Positions 20,914-29,345 of a stretch of 45,842 nucleotides of DNA are shown here, piece after piece. Within the stretch, counting starts at the first letter, position 1; each line of letters begins with the position of its first letter. The position numbers and the translations under genes were made by a program. The stretch spans positions 1 through 45,842 of the forward strand of contig JAFGQW010000205.1 of assembly GCA_016935485.1 (NCBI GenBank), in the 5' to 3' direction. The stretch comes from Planctomycetota bacterium. Lineage in GTDB: Bacteria; Planctomycetota; JAFGQW01. The notes under the pieces are model-generated. The model ran no database searches. It had not been told where the DNA came from and worked only from the letters and a program-made list of their open reading frames with translations.

Positions 20914-21444
20914 TCAGAGATTCTCCACCTGCCAGTATTCCAGCTCCACCTGGGTGGATCGTCCGAAGATCGTCAGCATGACTTTGACGATCCCCTTGGC
21001 GGGCACGACCTCCTGGACGACGCCCGTGAAGTTCTCGAACGGCCCCTCCTTGATCTTCACGTTGTCGCCCGCGCTGAACTTGATCTCGAGCTTGGGCTTC
21101 TCGTCCTGACGCTCCATCACGTCAAGGATCTTGGCGACCTCCTCCTTGGACATCGGCGTCGGCCGGCCGTGCGCGCCGATGAAGTCGCCGATGCCGGGGG
21201 TCTCCCGAATCGCAAACCAAGCCTCGTCGTTGGGCTCCATCTCCACGAGGATGTAGCCCGGATACATCTTGCGCTTGGAGATGCGCGTCTTGCCGCCCTT
21301 CATCTCGCTGACGCGCTCGCTCGGGACCACGATGCGCGCGATGTACTGGTCCATGCCGATCAGCTTGATCCGCCGTTCGAGGTTCTCCTTGATGGTGTCT
21401 TCGCGGCCGCTCTGGACCCGAACCACGTACCATTCCTTATCCAT
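20914..21444 (-). CDS. nusG: Transcription elongation/antitermination factor NusG
   Basis: NusG binds RNA polymerase beta' clamp helices and links to Rho or S10. The product (176 residues from ATG 21444, MDKEWYVVRVQSGRE) has the NGN domain with MYPGYILVEMEPND and a C-terminal KOW domain with GDNVKIKEGPFENFTGVVQE. An in-frame ATG at 21453 (MAVMDKE) lacks a well-placed ribosome-binding site because the secE stop is immediately upstream. It sits between secE and rplK as usual. Confidence 0.96.
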   Translation of the reverse strand: MDKEWYVVRVQSGREDTIKENLERRIKLIGMDQYIARIVVPSERVSEMKGGKTRISKRKMYPGYILVEMEPNDEAWFAIRETPGIGDFIGAHGRPTPMSKEEVAKILDVMERQDEKPKLEIKFSAGDNVKIKEGPFENFTGVVQEVVPAKGIVKVMLTIFGRSTQVELEYWQVENL

Positions 21445-21455
21445 GACGGCCATCC

Positions 21456-21896
21456 CTACAGCACCAGCCCGGTCAGCCAGCGCAGGATGAAATCGAACAG
21501 GAACAGAAGCAGCGCCAGCAGGATCGTGGTGAAGATCACCACGATGGAGGCGTTGGCCGTCTCCGGCCAGCTCGGCCAGGTGACCTTCTGGAGCTCCGAC
21601 TCGGTCTCGATCAGCAGGTCCGCCGCCTTCGGCCGGCCGAGAATATGGGCGGTCAGAAGCACCCCGCCGACCAACACCGTGACGGCAATCAGCAGCGCCA
21701 GGTTCACCTTGACATCCACCAGCGGCAGCATCAGCCCGGCGAGCGGCTCGCGAAACACCGGCCCCAGCGACGCCACGGTGAAGTAGAGCCCCCAGCAGCC
21801 GAAGGCGAGCAGCGCCGCAATCGCGGCCAGGCCCGTACCGCGAACCACCAGCCCCTGCTCGGACTTGTGCTTGAACAGCAGTTTCTTCAGCAGCAT
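21456..21896 (-). CDS. secE: Preprotein translocase subunit SecE, three-helix form
   Basis: SecE clamps SecY in the inner-membrane translocon. The family signature is the amphipathic segment ELQKVTWPSWPETANASIVV followed by a hydrophobic helix (VVIFTTILLALLLFLFDFIL). Two further predicted helices precede it (residues about 20-45 and 62-85), giving three, as in E. coli, rather than one as in many bacteria. At 146 residues it is slightly longer than E. coli SecE. It lies between tuf and nusG; no rpmG or tRNA-Trp gene is found in the 103-base gap before it. Confidence 0.93.
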   Translation of the reverse strand: MLLKKLLFKHKSEQGLVVRGTGLAAIAALLAFGCWGLYFTVASLGPVFREPLAGLMLPLVDVKVNLALLIAVTVLVGGVLLTAHILGRPKAADLLIETESELQKVTWPSWPETANASIVVIFTTILLALLLFLFDFILRWLTGLVL

Positions 21897-21999
21897 CTCA
21901 CCGACTCAAACGGGATCCGGCCGCGCCGTGGCCTCGGCCGCGGGCCCCCACGCCCGCCGACCGCCACCAGCCGAGCCCGGACACCACCGGCGCGCCTGG

Positions 22000-23220
22000 C
22001 TACTCGATGATCGCGGTCACGACGCCGGAGCCGACCGTGCGGCCGCCCTCCCGGATCGCGAACCGCAGGTTCTCCTCCATCGCGATCGGCGTGATCAGGT
22101 GGATCTCGAAGCGGATATTGTCGCCGGGCATCACCATCTCGACTTCCTCACCCTCGTCGCCGAGTGCCGCGATCGTGCCGGTGACGTCGGTGGTCCGGAA
22201 GTAGAACTGCGGCCGATACCCCTTGAAAAACGGCGTGTGCCGCCCGCCCTCCTCCTTGGAGAGCACGTAGACCTCGGCCCGGAACTTGGTGTGCGGCGTG
22301 ATGCTGCCCGGGGCCGCGAGCACCTGCCCGCGCATCAACGCGTCCTTGTCGACGCCCCGCAGCAGCACCCCGATGTTGTCGCCGGCCTCGCCGTAGTCCA
22401 GCGTCTTCTGGAACATCTCGACGCCCGTGCAGACGGTCTTCGAGATCTGGTCCTGCATGCCGACGATGTCGAGCTGGTCGCCCATCTTGACCCGGCCGCG
22501 CTCCACGCGCCCGGTGCCCACGGTGCCGCGCCCCTTGATGCTGAACACGTCTTCCACGGGCATCAGGAAGGGCTTGTCCACGTCCCGCTGCGGCACCGGG
22601 ATGTAGTCGTCCAGCGCCTGGATCAGCCCGGCGATCGCCGCGTAGGACTCATCCTCCTTCTTGCTGGCATTGACGGCCTCCAGCGCCAGCAGCGCGCTGC
22701 CGCGGATCACGGGGATCTCGTCCCCGGGGAACTCGTACTTCGTGAGCAGCTCGCGGACTTCAATCTCCACCAGATCGAGGAGCTCGGGGTCGTCCACCGC
22801 GTCGCACTTGTTCATGAACACCACGATGCGCGGCACGCCCACCTGGCGCGCCAGCAGGATGTGCTCGCGCGTCTGCGGCATCGGGCCGTCGGTCGCGGCG
22901 ACCACCACGATCGCCCCGTCCATCTGGGCGGCGCCGGTGATCATGTTCTTGATGTAATCGGCGTGCCCGGGGCAGTCCACGTGCGCATAGTGACGGTTGG
23001 GAGACTCGTACTCTACGTGCGCCGTGGCGATGGTGATCCCGCGCTCGCGCTCCTCGGGAGCGTTGTCGATGGAATCGAACGAGCGGAACTTGGCCAGCCC
23101 GCCGTGAAAGGCGAGATAGCCGGTCATCGCCGCCGTCAGCGTCGTCTTGCCGTGGTCGATGTGCCCGATGGTTCCCACGTTGACGTGGGGTTTCTTTCTC
23201 TCGAACTTTTCCTTGGCCAT
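22000..23220 (-). CDS. tuf: Translation elongation factor Tu
   Basis: EF-Tu delivers aminoacyl-tRNA to the ribosome. From ATG 23220 ([20 protein letters not shown] ribosome-binding site 8 bases upstream) the product is 406 residues. G1 is GHIDHGKTT (19-27), followed by [33 protein letters not shown] and NKCD. Domain II and III landmarks include [13 protein letters not shown] and [13 protein letters not shown]. It is preceded by four tRNA genes in the same order as the E. coli tufB operon. It is the only tuf in the window. Confidence 0.98.
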   Translation of the reverse strand: MAKEKFERKKPHVNVGTIGHIDHGKTTLTAAMTGYLAFHGGLAKFRSFDSIDNAPEERERGITIATAHVEYESPNRHYAHVDCPGHADYIKNMITGAAQMDGAIVVVAATDGPMPQTREHILLARQVGVPRIVVFMNKCDAVDDPELLDLVEIEVRELLTKYEFPGDEIPVIRGSALLALEAVNASKKEDESYAAIAGLIQALDDYIPVPQRDVDKPFLMPVEDVFSIKGRGTVGTGRVERGRVKMGDQLDIVGMQDQISKTVCTGVEMFQKTLDYGEAGDNIGVLLRGVDKDALMRGQVLAAPGSITPHTKFRAEVYVLSKEEGGRHTPFFKGYRPQFYFRTTDVTGTIAALGDEGEEVEMVMPGDNIRFEIHLITPIAMEENLRFAIREGGRTVGSGVVTAIIE

Positions 23221-23444
23221 CTCGTCGTCTCCATGCTCGACAGAATCTGCTTCCCAGCCACCGTGGCGACTCCACCTGACAGGGCGAGGGCTCCGGCGAC
23301 AACCGCACACAGCACTGCCCCCGCCCCGCCTCGAGCGCTCCCGAGGCTCCGGTCGGGTAGAGCCGCGACCCTTCGCGTCGCTCCCGTCCACGTGTTCTAT
23401 TCGACTGGCTCCCCGCACGGCGCGAGGAGCACCATCCGGCGAAA

Positions 23445-23519
23445 TGGAGCTGCAGGGGGGAATTGAACCCCCGACCTCATCCTTACCAAGGATGTGCTCT
23501 ACCCCTGAGCTACTGCAGC
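23445..23519 (-). tRNA. thrT: tRNA-Thr(GGT)
   Basis: A full cloverleaf can be drawn: acceptor GCTGCAG/CTGCAGC, D-arm stem GCTC/GAGC, anticodon stem CATCC/GGATG with loop TTGGTAA (anticodon GGT), T-arm GGGGG/CCCCC with loop TTCAATT. The 3' CCA is encoded (complement 23445-23447). It is the last tRNA before tuf and equals thrT of the E. coli tufB operon. Confidence 0.96.
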
Positions 23520-23652
23520 CCGACAGGGCGAGCGCCGGGCGCGGCGAGCCGCATCCGACGCGGCCGCCCCGGTGCGGCGACGCTCGATCCGCACCCGATC
23601 AGACGGCCGTCCCGGCCGCGCCCGCCGCGGCGCCGGACCGGCACATCGTCGA

Positions 23653-23726
23653 TGGAGCGGGTGATGGGAATCGAACCCACACAACCAGCTTGGAAGGCTG
23701 GGGCTCTACCATTGAGCTACACCCGC
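23653..23726 (-). tRNA. glyT: tRNA-Gly(TCC)
   Basis: The cloverleaf has acceptor GCGGGTG, D-arm GCTC/GAGC, anticodon stem CCAGC/GCTGG with loop CTTCCAA (anticodon TCC) and a T-arm with loop TTCGATT. CCA is encoded (complement 23653-23655). Its position matches glyT in the E. coli tufB operon. Confidence 0.96.
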
Positions 23727-23944
23727 ACTGACCGGCCGGCAGGGGCGGACCAACAGCGCACACTCCTCCCGTCGTGGCAGCCAAGCGCAAAAAGTTAGCG
23801 CGGTGCGAAGCAAAGGCCAGCGAAAATAGCGAATCCCGCTCTTCGACGACGCCGCTGTCCGCTCGCCACGCGAGCGGCCCGTGCGCCACACCGCCCGGAC
23901 GGCAGAAGCCTAGCGGATCCAGACGCCTTCTCTGCGGATCGCAA

Positions 23945-24029
23945 TGGTGGGCTGGGGTGGATTCGAACCACCGTAGGCAGTGCCAGCAGATTTACAGTCT
24001 GCCCCCTTTGACCACTCGGGAACCAACCC
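23945..24029 (-). tRNA. tyrU: tRNA-Tyr(GTA)
   Basis: An 85-base class II tRNA: acceptor GGGTTGG/CCAGCCC, anticodon stem GCAGA/TCTGC with loop CTGTAAA (anticodon GTA), a long variable arm, and T-arm GGTGG/CCACC with loop TTCGAAT. CCA is encoded (complement 23945-23947). Position equals tyrU of E. coli. Confidence 0.95.
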
Positions 24030-24178
24030 ACCGGGGTGCCAGCGAGCCCGCCCCGGACCTCGCGCCCTGCTGCCCGGACGGAAGCCTGCGGTCGGACTCC
24101 ACTCACCGAAAAGCGCCTATAACCCCTTCCGGCACCGATGGAAACCCAATTCCGACGTTTCTCGCCATCCGAGAAGCA

Positions 24179-24250
24179 AGCCAGCGGAGGGACTCGAACC
24201 CTCAACCCCCCGCTTACAAAGCGGGAGCTCTGCCGTTGAGCTACGCTGGC
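24179..24250 (-). tRNA. thrU: tRNA-Thr(TGT), no encoded CCA
   Basis: The cloverleaf has acceptor GCCAGCG/CGCTGGC, D-arm GCTC/GAGC, anticodon stem CCCGC/GCGGG with loop TTTGTAA (anticodon TGT) and a T-arm with loop TTCGAGT. After discriminator T the genome reads TGC, so CCA must be added by the CCA-adding enzyme, unlike its three neighbours. It is the promoter-proximal tRNA, equal to E. coli thrU. Confidence 0.95.
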
Positions 24251-24306
24251 GCCCTCATGCGGGTCCCGGCCGGTCACTCGACTTTTCCCCCCCGCAAGGG
24301 GCCGAA

Positions 24307-24335
24307 TCCATAACCGTTCCGGGCGAACCCGTCAA
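24307..24335 (-). promoter_or_regulatory. Promoter of the tRNA-tuf operon
   Basis: On the minus strand TTGACG (24330-24335) and TATGGA (24307-24312) are 17 bases apart. The bases after the -10 box are G/C-rich (TTCGGCCCC), the discriminator type associated with stringently controlled stable-RNA promoters. The expected start near 24300 leaves about 50 bases before tRNA-Thr(TGT). Confidence 0.6.
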
Positions 24336-24385
24336 GAACCCTGCCTGTCCGGAAACCGCCGCCTGCGCTGTCGCCGTCGTCCATC

Positions 24386-24413
24386 TTGACATCGTTAACT
24401 GTCTTTTTGACAG
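24386..24413. promoter_or_regulatory. Possible upstream protein-binding site
   Basis: Two TTGACA copies on the plus strand (24386-24391 and 24407-24412) are spaced 21 bases, two helical turns. The second forms half of an inverted repeat CTGTC-N5-GACAG (24399-24413), and GTTAAC lies between them. This AT-rich patch is about 50-80 bases upstream of the tRNA operon -35 box, where E. coli has Fis sites. It could equally belong to the end of the mutS2 transcript. Confidence 0.3.
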
Positions 24414-24561
24414 AGACTTGGATCGCCACCGCGCACCTGCGTCCCGGCGCGCCACGGCCCCGGCTACCCCGGGCCGCCGCGGCGAGGGCCCCGGCACGGC
24501 CGCCTCGGTTCACACCACCCGTTCCGCGGTCCGCAGCCCTCCGCCCGCCGCCGGATCTCGC

Positions 24562-26649
24562 TCATCCCTCCTCGGGAAGAACATCCTCGAACGGAATCTC
24601 CATCCAGTTCTCCCCGACCACCAGACGGATGAGCCTTCTTTTCCAGTCGACGCGTACCACCCGCCCCCGGACTCCCAGTCGCGCGATCGCGAGCATCTGG
24701 TGCTTGCGGAGCCTCCGGACGAAGGCTTCCCGGCGGACGGCGAGAGGCGTCAACCGGAGCGCCTCCTCCAGCGCCTTCTCGAGCTTCAGCACCTCCTGGT
24801 CGAACGGTTTCGGGACGCTCCTCAGGCGGGCGAGGATCGGATACAGGCGCTCCCGCGCCTCGCGGAGCTGCTCGTCGACCCGGCGGTCCGCAAAGGACCC
24901 CAGCTCCTCCCGCCGCATCCCCACCTCCCGCGCGGCAATCTCGCTGTCCGCCTGGACCCGGCGCGCGATGGCCAGCATCTCCTCGGAAGCCTGCCGGCGG
25001 CGCTCGGTCTCGACCCGCGTGGCCTGCAATCCGGCGATGAGAGCCTCGACGCGGCGATCCCGGTCGGCGAGCACGCGGCGTGCTTCCGCGAGCACGGCCG
25101 GCTCGAGCCCGAGGCGCTCCGCGATGATCAGGGCGTTGGAGTTGCCCGGCAGGCCCACGCGCAGATGGAAGGTCGGAGCCAGGTTATCCGGGTCGAACTC
25201 GACGCAGGCATTCTCGGTGCGCGCCAGCTCGTAAGCGCACATCTTGAGGTCGCCGAGGTGCGTGGTGACCACCGACGGTGCCCCCCGGTGGACGAGCTGC
25301 GCCAGGATCGCCCGGCCGAGCGCCGCGCCCTCGGCCGGATCGGTCCCCGAGCCCAGCTCGTCCAGGAGCACGAGCACGTCCGGCCCGGCCCGGCGGAGGA
25401 TCCCGGTGATCCGGGTCATGTGGGCGGAGAACGTGCTCAGGCTCTGCTCAATGCTCTGCTCGTCGCCAATGTCGGCCAGCACGTCCTGATAGTCGGGAAC
25501 GGACGACTCCGGATCCGCCGGAATGGGCATGCCGCTAAGCGCCATCAGCGCGAGGAGCCCCACGGTCTTCACGGCCACGGTCTTGCCGCCCGTGTTGGGC
25601 CCCGTGATCACCAGGAGGTCGAAGTCCTCGCCCAGCCGGAATGTGAGCGGCACCACTTCGAACCCCCGTCCCGGGGAGACCGTCTCGCAGCGCGTCCCGG
25701 CGCGATGGGCCCCGGCGCGAACAAGAAGCAGCGGATGGCGCGCATTGCGCAGCGCCAGCACCCGCCCGCCGACCTGCGGCGGATGCAGGTCGAACGCCAC
25801 CGCCATGCGCGCCTTGGCGAGCGTGAAGTCCAACCACGCCACCCGCCTCAGGGTCGCCAGGATCCGCGCTTCCTCGGCCAGCACCGCGCGCGACAAGTCC
25901 CACAGGACCTGCTGGACCTCCCGGGCTTCGCGCACCTTGAGATCCTCGCGCTCGTTGCCGAAAGGGACGAGTTCCCGCGGCTCGATGAACGCCGTCATGC
26001 CGGTCTGGGAGCGGTCGTGCAGGATCCCGTCCACCCGGCGGATGTGCTCCGCCTTGACCTGGAGGAGGAAGCGCCCGCCCCGGAGCACCGGACGGGTCTG
26101 CGCGAGCAGGGCCCGGAAGCGGTCCGACCGCGCGAGCTCCTCGGCCCGGTTGCGCAGGAAGGTCGTGACCGTTTCGAGACGCGCCCGCACCCGCGCCAGC
26201 GCCGGGCTGGCGTCGTCCCGCACGCCGAGCTTGCAGTCGAGCTTCGTCCCGATCTGCTCGATCAGCGCCGCAAACACCTCGATCGGCTGCGTCATCTCCC
26301 GCAGCCGGGGCCACCCGTCGCCGGCCCCGCCAGAGAAGTGCTCGCGCACCCGCCGCGCCGCCTCCAGCAGCTCCTTCACCTCGTAGAGCTCGCCGGGCTC
26401 CAGCGGGCGCCCGTACCGCCGGACGTGATCGAGGTGAGGGCGCACGTCGCGAAAGCCCCCGGTCGAAGGCACCCGATCCACGATCAGGCACGCCTTCAGC
26501 TCGGCGGTCTCCTCCAGGGCGCGACGGGCACGCGCCGCGTCCCAGTAGGGCGCCATCTCCTGAGCGACGGCACGGCCGAGCTCGGAGGAGGCGAACTCCC
26601 GGACGAGGGCGCGGATCTTCGGGTACTCGAGGACTTCCAGACCGGACAT
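24562..26649 (-). CDS. mutS2: MutS2-family ATPase lacking the Smr nuclease domain
   Basis: MutS2 proteins act on recombination intermediates or collided ribosomes; most carry a C-terminal Smr nuclease domain. From ATG 26649 (MSGLEVLEYPKIRALV) the product is 695 residues. The ATPase has Walker A GPNTGGKT near residue 350, then FSAHMTRI, Walker B LVLLDELGSGTDP and TTHLGDLK. A coiled-coil segment and a basic KOW-like domain (LGVRGRVVRVDWKRRLIRLV) follow, and the protein ends soon after with IPFEDVLPEEG. Family members are usually about 780 residues; the missing part is the Smr domain. In-frame codons upstream of 26649 show no MutS2 character. Confidence 0.9.
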   Translation of the reverse strand: MSGLEVLEYPKIRALVREFASSELGRAVAQEMAPYWDAARARRALEETAELKACLIVDRVPSTGGFRDVRPHLDHVRRYGRPLEPGELYEVKELLEAARRVREHFSGGAGDGWPRLREMTQPIEVFAALIEQIGTKLDCKLGVRDDASPALARVRARLETVTTFLRNRAEELARSDRFRALLAQTRPVLRGGRFLLQVKAEHIRRVDGILHDRSQTGMTAFIEPRELVPFGNEREDLKVREAREVQQVLWDLSRAVLAEEARILATLRRVAWLDFTLAKARMAVAFDLHPPQVGGRVLALRNARHPLLLVRAGAHRAGTRCETVSPGRGFEVVPLTFRLGEDFDLLVITGPNTGGKTVAVKTVGLLALMALSGMPIPADPESSVPDYQDVLADIGDEQSIEQSLSTFSAHMTRITGILRRAGPDVLVLLDELGSGTDPAEGAALGRAILAQLVHRGAPSVVTTHLGDLKMCAYELARTENACVEFDPDNLAPTFHLRVGLPGNSNALIIAERLGLEPAVLAEARRVLADRDRRVEALIAGLQATRVETERRRQASEEMLAIARRVQADSEIAAREVGMRREELGSFADRRVDEQLREARERLYPILARLRSVPKPFDQEVLKLEKALEEALRLTPLAVRREAFVRRLRKHQMLAIARLGVRGRVVRVDWKRRLIRLVVGENWMEIPFEDVLPEEG

Positions 26650-27102
26650 GGCGCCACGCTGAACTCGGGCGACGCCGGAGGCTCTCGTGGCATCCGGCGA
26701 GGAGATCCAAGGGGCGCGCAGGAATGACTTCCCATCCCGCTGGATCTTCTTGCCCACCTCCGCGCGGCGGAGACGGGTGAAATCGCGGATTTCAACCGGT
26801 TTTCCGCCACCCGAACCTGAACAAGAACCTCGCGGGCTAATCCGGGAAGTTACTCTTGCGCGAACCCTAAGGACGGGCTCGATCCCGTCGGGAATGTCTG
26901 ATAGTGCGAGCTTTGCCCGCAGCCCACCGCGATCGGCTTTCGGCGATCCGCATGCGCCGCGGGCATCGTGCGCAGATCGCGCTCGACAGGAGCGTAGCTG
27001 CGCAGAACGCGAGGCCGGGAGAACGGGCACGGTGTGAGACTCGAGTCCGTCGCGGCCACCCGACCGGCAAGACCGCAGCGCCCTCGATCGAAGCGAGACG
27101 GT
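26650..27102. other. Spacer between HU gene and mutS2
   Basis: About 450 bases with no gene that I can support. Open frames on both strands lack recognisable protein features. No promoter with two good boxes was found for mutS2; the relatively AT-rich part near 26780-26910 is the likeliest place. Confidence 0.4.
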
Positions 27103-27483
27103 TCACGGGCGGGGCTCGACGGAAGCGCGTCCCCCATCGCCCACGCGGGCATACTCGGACCGGCCACCCCGGAAAGCCGTCCCGCCGTCCTCCTCCGAAC
27201 CCACGCCCACCCGCTCCTTCATCAGCCGGCCCACCTTGAACTTGACGACGCGCTTGGCCGGCACGTCCACCTTCTCGAGCGTGCGCGGATTCTGCGCCTT
27301 GCGGGCGGCGCGATCCTTGATCTCGAACACGCCGAACTCCCTAAACTCCAGGCGGTTGCCGCGACCAAGCTCATTGATGATCTCGTCCAGGAACATCTGG
27401 ATGATCTCCTTGGTCACCACCTTGGTCTGGCCCGTCTTCTCCGCAATAACGTTGACCAGCTCCTTCTTTGTGATCGTCGCCAT
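27103..27483 (-). CDS. HU/IHF-family DNA-binding protein with C-terminal tail
   Basis: HU/IHF proteins bend and compact DNA as dimers. The product begins MATITKKELVNVIAEKTGQT and has the GRGNRLEFREFGVFEIKDRA segment, the DNA-binding arm with RKAQNPRTLEKVDVPAKRVV and the closing KFKVGRLMKERV. The fold ends near residue 92, as usual, but the frame continues for about 34 residues rich in Gly, Arg and Glu. The arm holds the RNPxT-like pattern as QNPRT. It is transcribed away from the LPS-kinase-like gene. Whether it acts as HU or an IHF subunit cannot be told. Confidence 0.93.
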   Translation of the reverse strand: MATITKKELVNVIAEKTGQTKVVTKEIIQMFLDEIINELGRGNRLEFREFGVFEIKDRAARKAQNPRTLEKVDVPAKRVVKFKVGRLMKERVGVGSEEDGGTAFRGGRSEYARVGDGGRASVEPRP

Positions 27484-27707
27484 TAACGCTTCCCTTTCCT
27501 GATCTTCCCTCGTGTTGCCAGCCGCCGGCCCGGACGGACCCGAGGAAAAATCGCGGTCGAACTCTCACCGCGCGCCGAGGTCCGGTAAGATACCCGGCCG
27601 CTCGGGTTCGAGGAGGCGCGCAACTCCTCGACCGGTACCACCACCTGTCGCAGCACAAGCGCGACGTTCCGGGGCTTCGTGCAGACGCTCCTCGGAACGT
27701 GGCTCTC

Positions 27708-27737
27708 AGGATACCGAAGCTATTAACATATTGTCAA
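27708..27737 (-). promoter_or_regulatory. Promoter of the HU-family gene
   Basis: On the minus strand a perfect -35 box TTGACA (27732-27737) and a -10 box TATCCT (27708-27713) are 18 bases apart inside a marked AT-rich island (27718-27750). The predicted start near 27701 gives a leader of about 220 bases before HU. Confidence 0.65.
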
Positions 27738-27815
27738 GTAAGAATTTGCGGAAGTAGCCGGGCATCAGACCCGCGTTGCCAGCGGGCTCGAAGTCGCCTG
27801 GATCACGGTGCGGAA

Positions 27816-28667
27816 GTGGCCACGAAGATCGTCTTACCGCCGGCCCTACGTTCCAATACAGGCGCCCGTGAACGCCTTATCGGCTTTTTTGACAAATACT
27901 TACATTCGCCCATCGAGGCGCCCAAGCCGTTCCAGCAGTCCGCCTCCACCGCCTGTTTCCGCCTCGTCCACCTTCTTTCCGATCGAGACGTGTTCGTCAA
28001 AATCTATTCCTACAAGGGACTTAGGCGCATTCTCCGGGGATTATTCCGGAACACGTTCTGCGGAGCCTCCCGGGCCCGCCACGAATGGACCAACCTGCTG
28101 CGTCTCGCCCGCCTCGGGGTGCCGGTTCCCGAGCCCGTCGCGCTCATCGAGCGGCGACGCCTGCGTACGCTCCGCGCTTGTGCGCTGGCCACCTGCTGGG
28201 AGCCGGACTCCGTGACCGCAGATCACTTCCTCGATCGCGCGCCGCCGGCCGCACGTCTCGTGGTCGCGCGCGAGATCGCCCGCCTCGCCGGCGTCATGCA
28301 TGACGCCGGCTACGCCGACGGCGACCTACATCTCCGCAACCTCCTGGTGATCAAACCCGATTGCGCCGGATTCGGAGCGGCGCGCCCGCGGGTGCTGAAG
28401 ATCGATTCGCCCGCCGGCCGCCTCACGCGATCCCGGCGGCGTCAGATCCACGACCTCGCCAGTCTCGACGTGGGCGCGCGGCGCTTCCTGAGCCGATCCG
28501 AACGGCTACGCTGCTGGCGCCACTACTGCGAAAGCCGCCCCTCGCGGCACGCGCTGCGCCGGAAAGAGCGCCGCTGGCTCCGCGCCGTTCAGGCACGCGC
28601 GGACGCGCTTGAACCTAAGGAGGGCCGCCGTCTCGACACCGTGCGCGCTCTGCGCTGCGGGCGCTGA
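27816..28667 (+). CDS. Lipopolysaccharide kinase (Kdo/WaaP)-family protein
   Basis: The protein resembles small kinases that phosphorylate LPS core sugars. The N-lobe has a Lys in DVFVKIYSYKGLRR. The catalytic loop reads MHDAGYADGDLHLRNLL, with the expected Asp, His and Asn, and the metal-binding segment reads VLKIDSPAGRL, followed by the basic RRRQIHDLASL typical of the family. No signal peptide is seen, so it acts in the cytoplasm. I take GTG 27816 as start (283 residues) because an earlier in-frame GTG (27699) falls within the divergent HU promoter; the start is uncertain. The true substrate is unknown. Confidence 0.78.
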   Translation: MATKIVLPPALRSNTGARERLIGFFDKYLHSPIEAPKPFQQSASTACFRLVHLLSDRDVFVKIYSYKGLRRILRGLFRNTFCGASRARHEWTNLLRLARLGVPVPEPVALIERRRLRTLRACALATCWEPDSVTADHFLDRAPPAARLVVAREIARLAGVMHDAGYADGDLHLRNLLVIKPDCAGFGAARPRVLKIDSPAGRLTRSRRRQIHDLASLDVGARRFLSRSERLRCWRHYCESRPSRHALRRKERRWLRAVQARADALEPKEGRRLDTVRALRCGR

Positions 28668-28890
28668 CCGAACCCCCGGGCCACAACGAGCCGCCGGCAC
28701 CCCAGGCCGACGGAGCCTGCGGCGTGCGGCTCGGTGACGGGGATGGCGATCGGCTGTTTTCGACTCCACGCCGGCCGGCCGGCATGGTAATCGTCTTGCA
28801 GGTGCGCCAGCGGGGCCGGGCCCGCCGCCGCACCACGCGAGAGCTTGCGGATCGATCCAGGCCGAGGGGCGGCCGGCGAGGACGGTGAGG

Positions 28891-29337
28891 ATGCGCGCCG
28901 TGATCCAGCGGGTGAGTCGGGCCGAAGTGGAGGTGGCGGGCCACTGCGTAAGCCGGATCGACGGGGGCTTGCTCGTGCTGCTCTGCATCGAGAAGGGCGA
29001 CGACGCGGTACGGATCGATCGGGCGGCGGCGAAGATCGCGGGACTGAGGTGCTTCGCCGACGCGCAGGGCCGGATGAACCTCGATCTCAGCCAGATCGGC
29101 GGCCAGGTGCTGGTCGTGCCGCAGTTCACGCTCGCCGCGGAGCTCCAGCACAAGGGACGGCGTCCCGGCTTCGATGCGGCGGCGCCGCCGGCGCAGGCCG
29201 CAGCGCTGTGCCACCGGTTCTCGAGCCGCCTCGCCGAGGCGGGATTGACCGTACGCACCGGGGAGTTCGGCGCGCACATGGCGGTGCATCTCACCAACGA
29301 TGGCCCGGCGACCTTCGTCTACGAGGACCGCGGCTGA
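28891..29337 (+). CDS. dtd: D-aminoacyl-tRNA deacylase (DTD) with altered motifs
   Basis: DTD hydrolyses D-aminoacyl-tRNA (and Gly-tRNA-Ala) to keep translation homochiral. The 148-residue product starts MRAVIQRVSRAEVEVAG at ATG 28891 and has family length. The usual SQxxL motif reads PQFTL, with Pro for Ser, and the usual NxxPVT reads NDGPAT, with Ala for Val; the Gly-Pro of the chiral-checking loop is kept. The other landmarks (GGLLVLLCIEKGD, GRMNLDLSQIGG, GEFGAHM) are normal. GTG 28885, two codons upstream, is an alternative start. It lies 223 bases after the kinase-like gene in the same direction. Confidence 0.93.
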   Translation: MRAVIQRVSRAEVEVAGHCVSRIDGGLLVLLCIEKGDDAVRIDRAAAKIAGLRCFADAQGRMNLDLSQIGGQVLVVPQFTLAAELQHKGRRPGFDAAAPPAQAAALCHRFSSRLAEAGLTVRTGEFGAHMAVHLTNDGPATFVYEDRG

Positions 29338-29345
29338 TCGCCGCC

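Noticed and set aside
21897-21999. rpmG or tRNA-Trp gene between tuf and secE
   Set aside because: The 103 bases contain neither an L33-like frame nor a cloverleaf.
24274-24513. Small minus-strand frame between mutS2 and the tRNA cluster
   Set aside because: No recognisable features, and it runs through the tRNA operon promoter at 24307-24335.
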